Under the pieces are notes generated by a model. That model was not told the origin of the DNA, made no database searches, and was given only the letters and a program-made list of their open reading frames with translations. This document shows, in pieces, positions 33,259 to 41,762 of a stretch of DNA of 64,000 nt. This DNA comes from Sphaerotilus hippei (GTDB taxonomy: Bacteria > Pseudomonadota > Gammaproteobacteria > Burkholderiales > Burkholderiaceae_C). Positions within the stretch are counted from its first letter, which is position 1. Every line of letters begins with the position of its first letter. Location of the stretch: positions 62,001 to 126,000 of the forward strand of contig NZ_QJJS01000001.1 in NCBI RefSeq assembly GCF_003201595.1, in the 5' to 3' direction. Position numbers and translations under genes: made by a program.

Positions 33259-34179
33259 TCATGAGGGTCGGGAGGTGCCGCGGGCGACCGTCGTCGGCCG
33301 GGCGGCCAGGAAGGCCCCGGTCGACACCAGGGCCAGCCCGCCCAGCAGCCAGGCGGTGACGGCCTCGCCCAGCAGCGGTGCGGCGGCCAGACCGGCCAGC
33401 ACCGGCACCAGCGCGATCATCGCTCCGGTGCGCTCGGGGCCCAGATGCTGCACCGCTTTCAGGAACAGCAGCATGGCCAGGATGGTCGGTCCCAGGCCTT
33501 GATAGAGGCCCTGGAAGATCAGCATGCCCACCGGCACCTGCGACAAGGCCTTGGGCAGCCACAGCAGATAGACCGGCAGGTAGACCAGTGCCGACGCCAG
33601 CGCCACGAAGCGGGTCAGTGTCCAGGGGGCAGGGCCCCAGCGCTTGGCCAGCAGGCTGTAGCCGGCCCAGACCACCGAGGACAGCAGCAGCAGGCCGTCG
33701 CCCAGCAGCAGGTCGGCGCTCCAGCGGTCCTGCCCGCTGACATAGGGCCAGGCGACGCAGGCGAGGCCGGCCCCCATCGCCACCAGCCCCGTCAGGCGCG
33801 CGCGGCCGGGCAGGGCGCCGGTCGTCAGCCAAGCGAGCAGCGCGATCAGGAAGGGCTGCAGGCCGGGCAGCAGGATGGCGCCGTGGGCCGCAGGGGCGTG
33901 CTTGAAGCCGCTGTAGACCAGCAGCCCGTAGCCGGCGCCACCCAGCATGGCCAGGCACCACAGCCGCGGATCACGCCAGATGCCCGCAGGCAGCCGCCGG
34001 GCGCCGACGGAAAGCGGCAGCAGCACCAGCGCGGCCGTGCCCAGGCGCAGGGCCAGCACGTCGCAGGCGGTCAGCGCACTGCGGCCGCCCAGCCGGGAAA
34101 TCAGGATGAAGCCGGTCCAGATCGCGACCGTTCCCAGGGCGGCCAGGTCACCGGTGCGGCTGTTCGTGCGTGAGGTCAT
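33259..34179 (-). CDS. EamA/DMT-family transporter
   Basis: A 306-residue protein with ten hydrophobic segments and two EamA repeats (about residues 8-135 and 155-295). A longer in-frame start at 34212 adds only polar residues. DMT transporters export metabolites or amino acids; the substrate is unknown. It is divergent from a LysR regulator, a very common arrangement in which the regulator controls the transporter. The tautomerase gene follows after 16 bp. Confidence 0.9.
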   Translation of the reverse strand: MTSRTNSRTGDLAALGTVAIWTGFILISRLGGRSALTACDVLALRLGTAALVLLPLSVGARRLPAGIWRDPRLWCLAMLGGAGYGLLVYSGFKHAPAAHGAILLPGLQPFLIALLAWLTTGALPGRARLTGLVAMGAGLACVAWPYVSGQDRWSADLLLGDGLLLLSSVVWAGYSLLAKRWGPAPWTLTRFVALASALVYLPVYLLWLPKALSQVPVGMLIFQGLYQGLGPTILAMLLFLKAVQHLGPERTGAMIALVPVLAGLAAAPLLGEAVTAWLLGGLALVSTGAFLAARPTTVARGTSRPS

Positions 34180-34236
34180 TCGAGCGCGGGGCCGGGAGGC
34201 CGGGTGATGCACGGGTCGCCAGCTTAGGCCCGGTCG

Positions 34237-34254
34237 TTCATGCTGGGAAATGAA
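34237..34254. promoter_or_regulatory. Candidate LysR-type operator
   Basis: TTCAT-N8-ATGAA is a perfect 5-bp inverted repeat matching the T-N11-A style of LysR-type operators. It lies between divergent lysR and EamA genes, 31 bp before the lysR start. Confidence 0.42.
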
Positions 34255-34284
34255 TTAACATGAATCAAATTATCTTGAAATGAG

Positions 34285-35178
34285 ATGGATCTGGACGATC
34301 TCCACATCTTCCGCACCGTGGTGCGCGAAGGCGGCGTCACCCGGGCGGCCGAGCGGCTGCACCGGGTGCAGTCGAACGTGACCACCCGGGTGCAGCAGCT
34401 GGAGGCGGCGCTCGGGGTGGTGCTGTTCCATCGCGAGGGGCGCCGGCTGGTGCTGGCGCCCGCGGGGCATCTGCTGCTGGGTTATGCGGACCGGCTGCTC
34501 GATCTGGCCGAGCAGGCCCGTGCGGCGATGCACGGCAGCGAGCCGCGCGGGCGCCTGCGGCTGGGCTCGATGGAAAGCACGGCCGCCGCCCGCCTGCCGG
34601 GCAGCCTGGCGCGGTTCCATGTCGCCCACCCGAAGGTGCAGCTGGAGCTGCGCACCGCACCGACCGCGGCACTGATCGCCGACGTGCTGGACGGCCGGCT
34701 GGACGCCGCGCTGGTCTGCGCGCCGGTGGACACCGAGCGCCTGGACGTGCTGCCGCTGTGGCAGGAGGAACTGGTGCTGATCGCGCCGGCCACCCAGGGG
34801 CCGATGCGCAGCGCGCGCGAGCTGCAGACCCGCACGCTGCTGACCTTCGGCGCCGGTTGTGCCTACCGGCTGAGGCTGGAGTCCTGGCTGGCGGCCGAGG
34901 GGGTCACGCCCGAGCGCATCGTCGAGATGGGCTCCTATCACGCGATCCTGGGCTGCGTGGCCGCCGGCATGGGCATGGCCCTGGTGCCGCGGGTGCTGCT
35001 GTCGGCCGACCCGCAGGCGGTGCTGAGCGTGCATCCGCTGGGCCGGGCCGATCATGCGGTGGCGACCACGGTGCTGGTCCATCGCCGCGGTGCCGGCATG
35101 CCGGCCCTGCAGGCCCTGGCGGATCAGCTGGTCGCCGACACGCAGGTCGTCGCCACCGTGTCCGGTGGCACGGCCTGA
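34285..35178 (+). CDS. LysR-family transcriptional regulator
   Basis: A 297-residue protein with the amino-terminal winged helix-turn-helix (MDLDDLHIFRTVVREGGVTRAAERLHRVQSNVTTRVQQLEAAL) and a LysR substrate-binding domain (about residues 90-290). It resembles CzcR/YvbU-type regulators. The effector is unknown. It is divergent from the EamA transporter at 33259 with a 105-bp gap that carries an LTTR-like palindrome, so it probably controls that gene and itself. Confidence 0.92.
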   Translation: MDLDDLHIFRTVVREGGVTRAAERLHRVQSNVTTRVQQLEAALGVVLFHREGRRLVLAPAGHLLLGYADRLLDLAEQARAAMHGSEPRGRLRLGSMESTAAARLPGSLARFHVAHPKVQLELRTAPTAALIADVLDGRLDAALVCAPVDTERLDVLPLWQEELVLIAPATQGPMRSARELQTRTLLTFGAGCAYRLRLESWLAAEGVTPERIVEMGSYHAILGCVAAGMGMALVPRVLLSADPQAVLSVHPLGRADHAVATTVLVHRRGAGMPALQALADQLVADTQVVATVSGGTA

Positions 35179-35187
35179 GCCGAGGGC

Positions 35188-35361
35188 TCAGACCGCCGAA
35201 GGCGCGTCTTCCTGCCCCGGGGCAGCGCCCTGGGTGTTGTCGTGCTCCTGGCCATCCGACGGGCCGCCCGTGGTCTTGCGCTGTTCCTTTTCCGCTTTCT
35301 TCTTCTTCTTGGCCATTTCGCGCTGACGTTTTTCGAACTGGTAATTGGGCTTGGTGGCCAT
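35188..35361 (-). CDS. Small Lys-rich conserved protein (57 aa)
   Basis: A 57-residue protein beginning MATKPNYQFEKRQREMAKKKKKAEKEQRK, with AAGGAT 6 nt before ATG 35361. It is basic and highly charged with an acidic, Pro/Gly-rich tail. I recall many Burkholderiales having a short protein of this type (K-P-N-Y-x-F-E-K/R), function unknown. It is convergent with the LysR gene (9 bp between stops) and lies downstream of an oxygenase gene on the same strand with 113 bp between. Confidence 0.75.
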   Translation of the reverse strand: MATKPNYQFEKRQREMAKKKKKAEKEQRKTTGGPSDGQEHDNTQGAAPGQEDAPSAV

Positions 35362-35474
35362 GGGGATCCTTGGGTCTGGTGGGGCGCGACCCGAACCAGA
35401 AAGGGCAGGGGCCGCTCTTCAGGGTACACCACTGCGGCGCGGGCCCGGCCCGGAGCGCCCGCAGGCGGGGGGCC

Positions 35475-36320
35475 TCAGATCACCCCGAGTTCGCGCAGCC
35501 GCTCGTCCAGGTAGCTGCCGGCGGTGTGCCGGGCCGAGAGCCGGACGTCCGGTCGCGGGTGCAGGAACAGCGGCAGCGACAGCCGCGAACGCTGTCGCGC
35601 CGCGCCCTGCGGATTGACCACCCGGTGGGTGGTCGACGGGAAATGTCCGCCCGAGGCCTCCTGGAGCATGTCGCCGGTGTTGATCACCAGCGAGCCGAAG
35701 TCGCAGGGCACGTCGCGCCACCGGCCGTCGAGGCCACGCACCTGCAGCCCCGTGTCGCTGGCCGCAGGCAGCACCGTGAGCAGGTTGATGTCCTCGTGGG
35801 CGGCGGCCCGCAGCGCGTCGGGGGGCTCGTCACCCTGCAGGGGTGGATAGCGCAGCACCCGCAGCAGGGTCTGCCGGCTGCCCTGGATCATGTCGGGCAG
35901 CGGCATGCTGTAAGCCGCCCGGACCGTCTCGGGCGAGCCCGCCTCGACCCAGCCCAGCAGCTCGGCCGCCAGCGACTGCGCCAGGTCGTGGTAGCGCCGC
36001 GCCGCATCGGACACCTCGGCCGGATAGCGGCCCCAGGGGTAGACGTGGAAATACTCCTTCAGGTCACGCCGGGTGTGGCCCTTGGCCGTCTCGGCCACCT
36101 GGGGGGCGAAATGACCATCCTGGCGCCGCGGATCGAAGGGGTAGGCCAGACGGGCCGGCGAGTCGAAGAAGTCCAGCCATTCGGCGTAGATGCCCTGGAC
36201 CAGGCTCGCCGGGATCGGGTGCCGCGTCAGCACGGCAAACCCGGTGTCGCGCAGGCTGTCGCAGAAGCGGCGAGGGGCGTCGGCGACGGTGCAGTCGACC
36301 ACCTGGATGTCGTGGCTCAT
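35475..36320 (-). CDS. 2-oxoglutarate/Fe(II)-dependent dioxygenase, isopenicillin-N-synthase-like
   Basis: A 281-residue protein with the DIOX_N-like amino-terminal half (DIQVVDCTVADAPRRF) and a 2OG-Fe(II) core: iron ligands H-x-D in AAHEDINLLTVL and the later His in STTHRVVNP, with the 2-oxoglutarate Arg in RSRLSLPLFLHP. This is the iron-ligand pattern of IPNS/flavonol-synthase-type oxygenases. Bacterial members oxidise small metabolites; the substrate is unknown. It is divergent from the DUF2520 gene by 36 bp. Confidence 0.9.
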   Translation of the reverse strand: MSHDIQVVDCTVADAPRRFCDSLRDTGFAVLTRHPIPASLVQGIYAEWLDFFDSPARLAYPFDPRRQDGHFAPQVAETAKGHTRRDLKEYFHVYPWGRYPAEVSDAARRYHDLAQSLAAELLGWVEAGSPETVRAAYSMPLPDMIQGSRQTLLRVLRYPPLQGDEPPDALRAAAHEDINLLTVLPAASDTGLQVRGLDGRWRDVPCDFGSLVINTGDMLQEASGGHFPSTTHRVVNPQGAARQRSRLSLPLFLHPRPDVRLSARHTAGSYLDERLRELGVI

Positions 36321-36356
36321 CGGGAAAGGCTAGCACCGTTCGGCCACACTGCGGCC

Positions 36357-37289
36357 ATGTTGCAGACGAACGAACCTTCTCCGACACCGGCGCTGAGGCG
36401 GCCGGTGATCGGCTTCATCGGCACCGGCCGGGTGGCTCAGGCCCTGATCCGCTGCCTGCTGGCGCTGGACTGGCCGCTGGCCGGCCTGGCCGGCCGTGAC
36501 CTCGAGCGCACGCGCGCGCTCGCCACGGCACTGGGGCGGCCCGGGCTGGCCCTCGAGGTCGCGCCCCTGGTCGAGCGGGCCGACCTGGTGCTGCTCACCG
36601 TGCCTGACGATGCCATCGAAGCCACGGCGGCCGCCTGGCCCTGGCGACCGGGCCAGGCGGTGGTGCACTGCAGCGGGGCGAGCGAGCTGCAGGTGCTGTC
36701 CGCGGCGCAGCGTCGTGGCGCCCGGGCGGGTGGATTCCACCCGCTGCAGATCTTCTCCGATCCCGAACGGGCGGCCGGGCGCCTGTCGGGCTGCAGCGTG
36801 GCGGTCGAGGCCGCCGACCCGGCCTTGCACGAAGACCTGCGCGCACTGGCTGCCGCGCTGGGGCTCGTGGCGATCACGCTGCCTCCGGGCATGCGGGCGC
36901 GTTACCACGCCGCGGCCGGACTGGCCGCCAGCGGCCTGATCTCGGTGCTGCACGAGGCCGCGCAGCTGTGGGCGAGCTTCGGCGTGGACGAGGCCGCCAT
37001 GCTGCGCGCCCTGCTGCCCCTGTCGCGGGGCGCCCTGGCGGCAGCCGAGGCACGGGGCCTGGCCGGGGCCGTGGCCGGCCCGGTGGCGAGGGGCGATGAC
37101 GGCGTGATCCGGCACCAGCGCCAGGAACTGGTGACCCTGGCACCAGGCCCGCTGGCGCTCTACGACGCGCTGGCGTGGCGCCAGCTGGCGTTGCTGGACG
37201 GCGCCGGCCGGCTCGACGCGGCGACCCTGCAGCGCCTGGCCACCGCGCTGCAGGCCTCGCCCGCGCCGGTTCAGGTGGCCGAGGGCTGA
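36357..37289 (+). CDS. DUF2520 Rossmann-fold NAD(P)-binding protein
   Basis: A 310-residue protein from ATG 36357. The nucleotide-binding motif GFIGTGRVAQALIR is at about residues 19-32, followed by a Rossmann domain and a helical DUF2520 carboxy-terminal domain (RYHAAAGLAASGLISVLHEAA). The architecture resembles F420-dependent NADP oxidoreductase/ketopantoate reductase-like proteins. The substrate is unknown. The last 19 nt overlap the convergent MazG-like gene. Confidence 0.88.
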   Translation: MLQTNEPSPTPALRRPVIGFIGTGRVAQALIRCLLALDWPLAGLAGRDLERTRALATALGRPGLALEVAPLVERADLVLLTVPDDAIEATAAAWPWRPGQAVVHCSGASELQVLSAAQRRGARAGGFHPLQIFSDPERAAGRLSGCSVAVEAADPALHEDLRALAAALGLVAITLPPGMRARYHAAAGLAASGLISVLHEAAQLWASFGVDEAAMLRALLPLSRGALAAAEARGLAGAVAGPVARGDDGVIRHQRQELVTLAPGPLALYDALAWRQLALLDGAGRLDAATLQRLATALQASPAPVQVAEG

Positions 37290-37753
37290 TCGGCGCCCGC
37301 CTCGGCGCGGCGCAGCGGCGGGTGCTTGATCGCGTTCATCCCGATCTTGCGGTGCACGGCCGCGCCGATGTCGATGCCGCTGTGGTCCGCGATCTGCACC
37401 AGATAGAGCAGCACGTCGGCGATCTCCTCGCCCAGGTGCTGCTGCACCTCGGGCTGCTCGGCGATCCGGGTCGACGCCTCCGGGGTCATCCACTGGAAGA
37501 TCTCCACCAGCTCGGCGGCCTCGACCACCATCGCCATCGCGAGGTTCTTGGGCGTCTGGTACGGCGCCCAGTCCCGCTCGTCGGCAAAACGGCGCAGCCG
37601 GGCCTGCAGCGCGCCGATGTCCAGCACACCGCCGGCGGGTGTGCTCCGTGGCGGAGCAGCGGTCACCGGAGCGCAAGCCGGGGTTTCCTCGCTGGCAGGG
37701 ACGAACCCGGTCTCGGGACAATCGGATACAGACTGAGTTTTTGACGGGATCAT
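37271..37753 (-). CDS. MazG-like nucleotide pyrophosphohydrolase (dCTPase-like)
   Basis: A 160-residue protein if started at ATG 37753; GTG 37765 is also possible, and the homologous core begins near residue 48. The MazG/RS21-C6 metal motifs are present: EAAELVEIFQW and EEIADVLLYLVQIAD, followed by KIGMNAIKHP. These enzymes hydrolyse abnormal dNTPs or dCTP to monophosphates. About 45 amino-terminal residues are Pro/Ala-rich and not family-like, so the start is uncertain. Its 5' end faces the liv operon leader. Confidence 0.86.
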   Translation of the reverse strand: MIPSKTQSVSDCPETGFVPASEETPACAPVTAAPPRSTPAGGVLDIGALQARLRRFADERDWAPYQTPKNLAMAMVVEAAELVEIFQWMTPEASTRIAEQPEVQQHLGEEIADVLLYLVQIADHSGIDIGAAVHRKIGMNAIKHPPLRRAEAGADQPSAT

Positions 37754-37782
37754 CCGGATAAACACAAAAGAAATTCAAGTGG

Positions 37783-37855
37783 TGCGCATTTATGATGCGC
37801 AAATGCACTGCTGAAGTGCATTTGAGCCGCATCCTGATCATTTTGGGATGCGGCT
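37783..37855 (+). promoter_or_regulatory. Three tandem stem-loops in the liv operon leader
   Basis: TGCGCAT/ATGCGCA (37783-37801), AAATGCACT/AGTGCATTT (37801-37823) and AGCCGCATCC/GGATGCGGCT (37825-37855) are three perfect, consecutive hairpins. The last is followed by TTCC and looks terminator-like. They lie 138 bp before livH. A role in attenuation or mRNA processing is inferred. See the possible leader peptide entry. Confidence 0.5.
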
Positions 37856-37887
37856 TTCCGTGTCGCCGAACGGGCGCCACAGGGTAA
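37792..37887 (+). CDS. Possible leader peptide of the liv operon (31 aa)
   Basis: An ATG-ATG start at 37792/37795 opens a frame of 31 codons ending TAA 37885-37887. It includes five consecutive branched-chain codons Ile-Leu-Ile-Ile-Leu (37831-37845) located at the loop and 5' arm of the third hairpin. Only a weak AAGTGG ribosome site is seen. Ribosome pausing on Ile/Leu codons could affect hairpin formation and tune the transporter operon, as with ilv/leu attenuators, but the geometry is not classical. Treat as speculative. Confidence 0.3.
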   Translation: MMRKCTAEVHLSRILIILGCGFPCRRTGATG

Positions 37888-37992
37888 AGCAGGCCCGACA
37901 CCGGTTTCTGCACGGTCAGGCATCAGGCTTGCTCGTGTGGACGGATACGGCAAGAACAAGGCGGCACAACTGCCTTCAACAGGAACGACCGG

Positions 37993-38922
37993 ATGGACAT
38001 TTTTGTACAACAGATCATCAACGGTCTGGTGCTGGGCAGCATGTATGCCCTCGTTGCACTGGGCTACACGATGGTGTATGGAATCATCAGCCTGATCAAC
38101 TTCGCCCACGGCGAAGTGCTGATGGTCGGCGCAATGACCAGCTGGAGCGTGGCCACGGCCCTCGCCGGCACAGGCTGGCCCGGCTGGGTCATCCTGCTGA
38201 TCTCGATGGTCGCGGCCATCGTGGTCTGCTCGCTGCTGAACTTCGCGATCGAGAAGATCGCCTACCGGCCCCTGCGCAATGCACCTCGTCTGGCGCCGCT
38301 GATCACCGCCATGGGCATGAGCCTGCTGCTGCAGACCCTGGCGATGATCATCTGGAAACCCAACCCCAAGCCCTATCCGCAGCTGCTGCCCGACACGGTC
38401 TACAACCTCTGGGAAGACGGGCCGGTCATCACGGTCACCCAGATCGTGATCCTGATCGTCACCGTCGTGGTGCTGTCGGCGCTGCTCTGGCTGGTCAACA
38501 AGACCAAGCTGGGCCGCGCGATGCGGGCCACGGCCGAAAACCCGAAGGTGGCCGGCCTGATGGGCGTGCGTCCTGACCACATCATCAGCGCCACCTTCGT
38601 CATCGGCGCGACCCTGGCGGCCATCGCCGGCATCATGTGGGCGTCCAACTACGGCACCGTGCAGCACAGCATGGGTTTCCTGCCGGGCCTGAAAGCCTTC
38701 ACGGCCGCGGTCTTCGGCGGCATCGGCAACCTGGCCGGAGCGATGGTCGGCGGCGTGCTGCTCGGCCTGATCGAGGCCATCGGTGCGGGCTACCTCGGCG
38801 ACCTGACCGGTGGTGTCTTCGGCAGCCAGTATGTCGAGATCTTCGCCTTCGTCGTGCTCATCCTCGTGCTGACCCTGCGCCCCAGCGGCCTGATGGGCGA
38901 GCGTGTGGCCGATCGCGCCTGA
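37993..38922 (+). CDS. livH: Branched-chain amino acid ABC transporter permease LivH
   Basis: A 309-residue inner-membrane permease with about eight transmembrane helices, typical LivH. The amino terminus MDIFVQQIINGLVLGSMYALVALGYTMVYGI and the EAA-like loop with RPDHIISATFVIGATLAA match the family. It forms a heterodimeric channel with LivM. The first gene of livHMGF, it follows a structured leader. The strong similarity suggests a true Leu/Ile/Val system, though related systems import other amino acids or amides. Confidence 0.95.
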   Translation: MDIFVQQIINGLVLGSMYALVALGYTMVYGIISLINFAHGEVLMVGAMTSWSVATALAGTGWPGWVILLISMVAAIVVCSLLNFAIEKIAYRPLRNAPRLAPLITAMGMSLLLQTLAMIIWKPNPKPYPQLLPDTVYNLWEDGPVITVTQIVILIVTVVVLSALLWLVNKTKLGRAMRATAENPKVAGLMGVRPDHIISATFVIGATLAAIAGIMWASNYGTVQHSMGFLPGLKAFTAAVFGGIGNLAGAMVGGVLLGLIEAIGAGYLGDLTGGVFGSQYVEIFAFVVLILVLTLRPSGLMGERVADRA

Positions 38923-38940
38923 GCCCCCAAGGACATCGAC

Positions 38941-40023
38941 ATGAATCGACAGACTCGAATCATCGCTTTTCTGCTGGCGGCCGTCGCGCTGCTGGCGCTG
39001 CCGCTGTTCGCGGCCCAGTTCGGACAAGGCTGGGTGCGCATCATGGCGCTGGCCCTGCTCTACGTGCTGCTGGCCCTGGGCCTGAACATCGTGGTGGGCT
39101 ACGCCGGCCTGCTCGACCTGGGCTACGTGGCGTTCTACGCGGTGGGGGCCTACCTCTACGCGCTGGGCGCCTCGCCGCACCTGAGCGAGAACTTCCCGGC
39201 CATCAAGGCCATGTTCCCCGACGGGCTGCACCTGCCGATCTGGGTGATCATCCCGGTGGCCGCGCTGGTGGCTGCCGGGGCGGGCATGCTGCTCGGGGCC
39301 CCCACGCTCAAGCTGCGCGGTGACTACCTGGCCATCGTCACGCTGGGCTTCGGCGAGATCATCCGGGTGTTCATGAACAACCTGGAGTACCCGATCAACA
39401 TCACCAACGGCCCGCGCGGCCTGAGCCAGATCGATCCGATGAACATCGGCGGCTACAGCTTCGGCGACGACCACGTGCTGTTCGGCGTGACCATCCCGTC
39501 GGTCGCGATGTACTACTACCTGTTCCTCGCCCTGGTGGTGTTCAGCGTGATCATCTGCCACCGCCTGGAGTACTCCCGCATCGGCCGGGCCTGGATGGCC
39601 ATCCGCGAGGACGAGATCGCCGCCAAGGCCATGGGCCTGAACACCCGCAACCTCAAGCTGATGGCCTTCGGCATGGGCGCGACCTTCGGGGGCGTGTCCG
39701 GCGCGATGTTCGCGTCGTTCCAGGGCTTCATCTCGCCGGAGTCGTTCACGCTGGCAGAGTCGGTGATCATCGTCGCGATGATCGTGCTGGGCGGCCTCGG
39801 CCACCTGCCGGGCGTGATCCTGGGTGCGGTGCTGCTGGCCGCGCTGCCCGAAGTGCTGCGTTATGTCGCTGGCGACATCCAGGCCATGACCGACGGTCGC
39901 CTCGATGCCGCCATCCTGAGGCAGTTGCTCATCGCGCTGGCGATGATCGCCGTCATGCTGCTGCGCCCGCGTGGCCTGTGGCCTTCGTCCGAGCACGGCA
40001 AAGCCGCGATCCAGCCGAAGTGA
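38941..40023 (+). CDS. livM: Branched-chain amino acid ABC transporter permease LivM
   Basis: A 360-residue permease with about ten hydrophobic segments. It includes YVLLALGLNIVVGYAGLLDLGYVAFYAVGAY, the LivM hallmark, and a long central loop (LGFGEIIRVFMNNLEYPINITNGPRGLSQID). It starts 18 bp after the livH stop with AAGGA upstream. It pairs with LivH; LivG and LivF supply ATP hydrolysis. Confidence 0.95.
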   Translation: MNRQTRIIAFLLAAVALLALPLFAAQFGQGWVRIMALALLYVLLALGLNIVVGYAGLLDLGYVAFYAVGAYLYALGASPHLSENFPAIKAMFPDGLHLPIWVIIPVAALVAAGAGMLLGAPTLKLRGDYLAIVTLGFGEIIRVFMNNLEYPINITNGPRGLSQIDPMNIGGYSFGDDHVLFGVTIPSVAMYYYLFLALVVFSVIICHRLEYSRIGRAWMAIREDEIAAKAMGLNTRNLKLMAFGMGATFGGVSGAMFASFQGFISPESFTLAESVIIVAMIVLGGLGHLPGVILGAVLLAALPEVLRYVAGDIQAMTDGRLDAAILRQLLIALAMIAVMLLRPRGLWPSSEHGKAAIQPK

Positions 40024-40033
40024 GGACACCGAC

Positions 40034-40822
40034 ATGACCCAGAAATCATCCGACATCGTCTTCAACGTCCAGGGTGTCTCCAAGCGCTTCGGCGGCCTGC
40101 AGGCCCTGTCCGACGTCTCGATGACCATCCAGCGGGGCCACGTCTACGGCCTGATCGGCCCCAACGGCGCGGGCAAGACCACCTTCTTCAACGTCGTCAC
40201 CGGGCTCTACACGCCCGACGGCGGCACGTTCGAGCTCGCCGGACGGCCCTACACGCCCCAGGCCGTGCACCAGGTGGCCCAGGCCGGCATCGCCCGCACC
40301 TTCCAGAACATCCGGCTGTTCGCCGAGATGACCGCGCTGGAGAACGTGATGGTCGGTCGCCACGTGCGCACCGGCTCCGGCCTGCTCGGCGCGATCTTGC
40401 GCACCCCCGGCTTCAAGGCCGAGGAGGCGGCGATCACCGCCCGGGCGCATGAGCTGCTGGAGTACGTGGGCATCGGCAAGTACGCCGATTTCAAGGCCCG
40501 CACGCTGAGCTACGGCGACCAGCGTCGCCTCGAGATCGCCCGTGCGCTGGCCACCGATCCGCAGCTGATCGCGCTGGACGAGCCCGCCGCCGGCATGAAC
40601 GCCACCGAGAAGGTCGTGCTGCGCGAGCTGATCGACCGCATCCGCACCGACGGCCGCACCATCCTGCTCATCGAGCACGACGTGAAGCTGGTGATGGGCC
40701 TGTGCGACCGCGTCAGCGTGCTGGACTACGGCAAGCTGATCGCGCAAGGCACGCCTGCAGAGGTGCAGAGCAACGAGAAGGTGATCGAGGCCTACCTGGG
40801 CGCCGATCACCAGACCCACTGA
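40034..40822 (+). CDS. livG: Branched-chain amino acid ABC transporter ATP-binding protein LivG
   Basis: A 262-residue ATPase from ATG 40034; upstream in-frame sequence belongs to livM in another frame. Walker [13 protein letters not shown], signature LSYGDQRRLEIARAL, Walker B LIALDEPAAGMN and the LivG-specific AGIARTFQNIRLF insert are present. It binds the cytoplasmic face of LivHM with LivF. The gap to livM is 10 bp. Confidence 0.95.
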   Translation: MTQKSSDIVFNVQGVSKRFGGLQALSDVSMTIQRGHVYGLIGPNGAGKTTFFNVVTGLYTPDGGTFELAGRPYTPQAVHQVAQAGIARTFQNIRLFAEMTALENVMVGRHVRTGSGLLGAILRTPGFKAEEAAITARAHELLEYVGIGKYADFKARTLSYGDQRRLEIARALATDPQLIALDEPAAGMNATEKVVLRELIDRIRTDGRTILLIEHDVKLVMGLCDRVSVLDYGKLIAQGTPAEVQSNEKVIEAYLGADHQTH

Positions 40823-40824
40823 GC

Positions 40825-41580
40825 ATGACCGACACCATGGCAAGTGCAATTCCCAATTCTTCCGCCGCCGCGCCGGTCCTGCTCAGCCTGTCCAACCTGA
40901 AGGTCGCCTACGGCGGCATCCAGGCCGTCAAGGGCGTGAGCCTCGAGGTCCGCGAGGGTGAGCTGGTCAGCCTGATCGGGGCCAACGGGGCGGGCAAGAC
41001 CACCAGCCTGAAGGCCGTCACCGGCCTGCAGCCGGTCGCCGATGGCGACGTGTCCTATCTGGGCCGCAGCATCCGTGGCCAGGGCGCCTGGGATCTGGCC
41101 AAGCAGGGCCTGGTGATGGTGCCTGAAGGGCGTGGCACCTTCACCCGCATGACCATCACCGAGAACCTGCAGATGGGCGCCTACGTGCGTGACGACAAGG
41201 ACATCGACGCCGACATCGAGAAGGTCTTCGCGATCTTCCCGCGGCTCAAGGAGCGGCGCGACCAGCTGGCCGGCACGATGTCCGGTGGCGAGCAGCAGAT
41301 GCTGGCCATGGGCCGTGCGCTGATGGCGCGCCCCAAGGTGCTGCTGCTCGACGAGCCGTCGATGGGCCTGTCGCCCATCATGGTCGACAAGATCTTCGAG
41401 GTCGTCGCCGACATCCACCGCCAGGGCGTCACCATCCTGCTGGTCGAGCAGAACGCCAGCCGTGCGCTGGCGCTCGCCAGCCGGGGTTACGTGATGGATT
41501 CCGGCCAGATCACGATGACCGGCCCCGGCCGTCAGCTGCTGGACGATCCCAAGGTGCGCGAAGCCTACCTCGGCCATTGA
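40825..41580 (+). CDS. livF: Branched-chain amino acid ABC transporter ATP-binding protein LivF
   Basis: A 251-residue ATPase from ATG 40825, 2 bp after livG. Motifs are Walker [13 protein letters not shown], signature MSGGEQQMLAMGRAL, Walker B VLLLDEPSMGLSP and the LivF-typical VPEGRGTFTRMTITENLQMGAY. The gene ends 11 bp before a strong hairpin terminator, so the permease/ATPase unit is closed here and the binding-protein gene follows separately. Confidence 0.95.
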   Translation: MTDTMASAIPNSSAAAPVLLSLSNLKVAYGGIQAVKGVSLEVREGELVSLIGANGAGKTTSLKAVTGLQPVADGDVSYLGRSIRGQGAWDLAKQGLVMVPEGRGTFTRMTITENLQMGAYVRDDKDIDADIEKVFAIFPRLKERRDQLAGTMSGGEQQMLAMGRALMARPKVLLLDEPSMGLSPIMVDKIFEVVADIHRQGVTILLVEQNASRALALASRGYVMDSGQITMTGPGRQLLDDPKVREAYLGH

Positions 41581-41591
41581 TGTCGATTCCG

Positions 41592-41624
41592 CACGGTCCG
41601 GTCCCCCGGATCGGGCCGTGTTTT
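41592..41624 (+). terminator. Intrinsic terminator after livF
   Basis: A 13-bp stem (41592-41604 with 41608-41620, two G-U wobbles) with a 3-nt loop is followed by TTTT. It ends the livHMGF transcript or attenuates read-through into livK. Confidence 0.72.
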
Positions 41625-41762
41625 CCCGAGTCTGCCGACCGATGTCGGCGACCTGCGACGCTCATCCGTTGTCTGCGGCAGTGCCTTGCGCACGCGGCTT
41701 GCATGGGTCCGCCGTCCATGTTTATTCTTTGTCTCTGTCCTTCAACCTCGAGGCTCTCGCTC

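Noticed and set aside
34758-36356. The 843-codon open frame running into the DUF2520 gene, read as one long protein
   Set aside because: Only the part from ATG 36357 has family similarity (GFIGTGRVAQAL). The earlier part crosses lysR, the small Lys-rich gene and the oxygenase in shadow frames.
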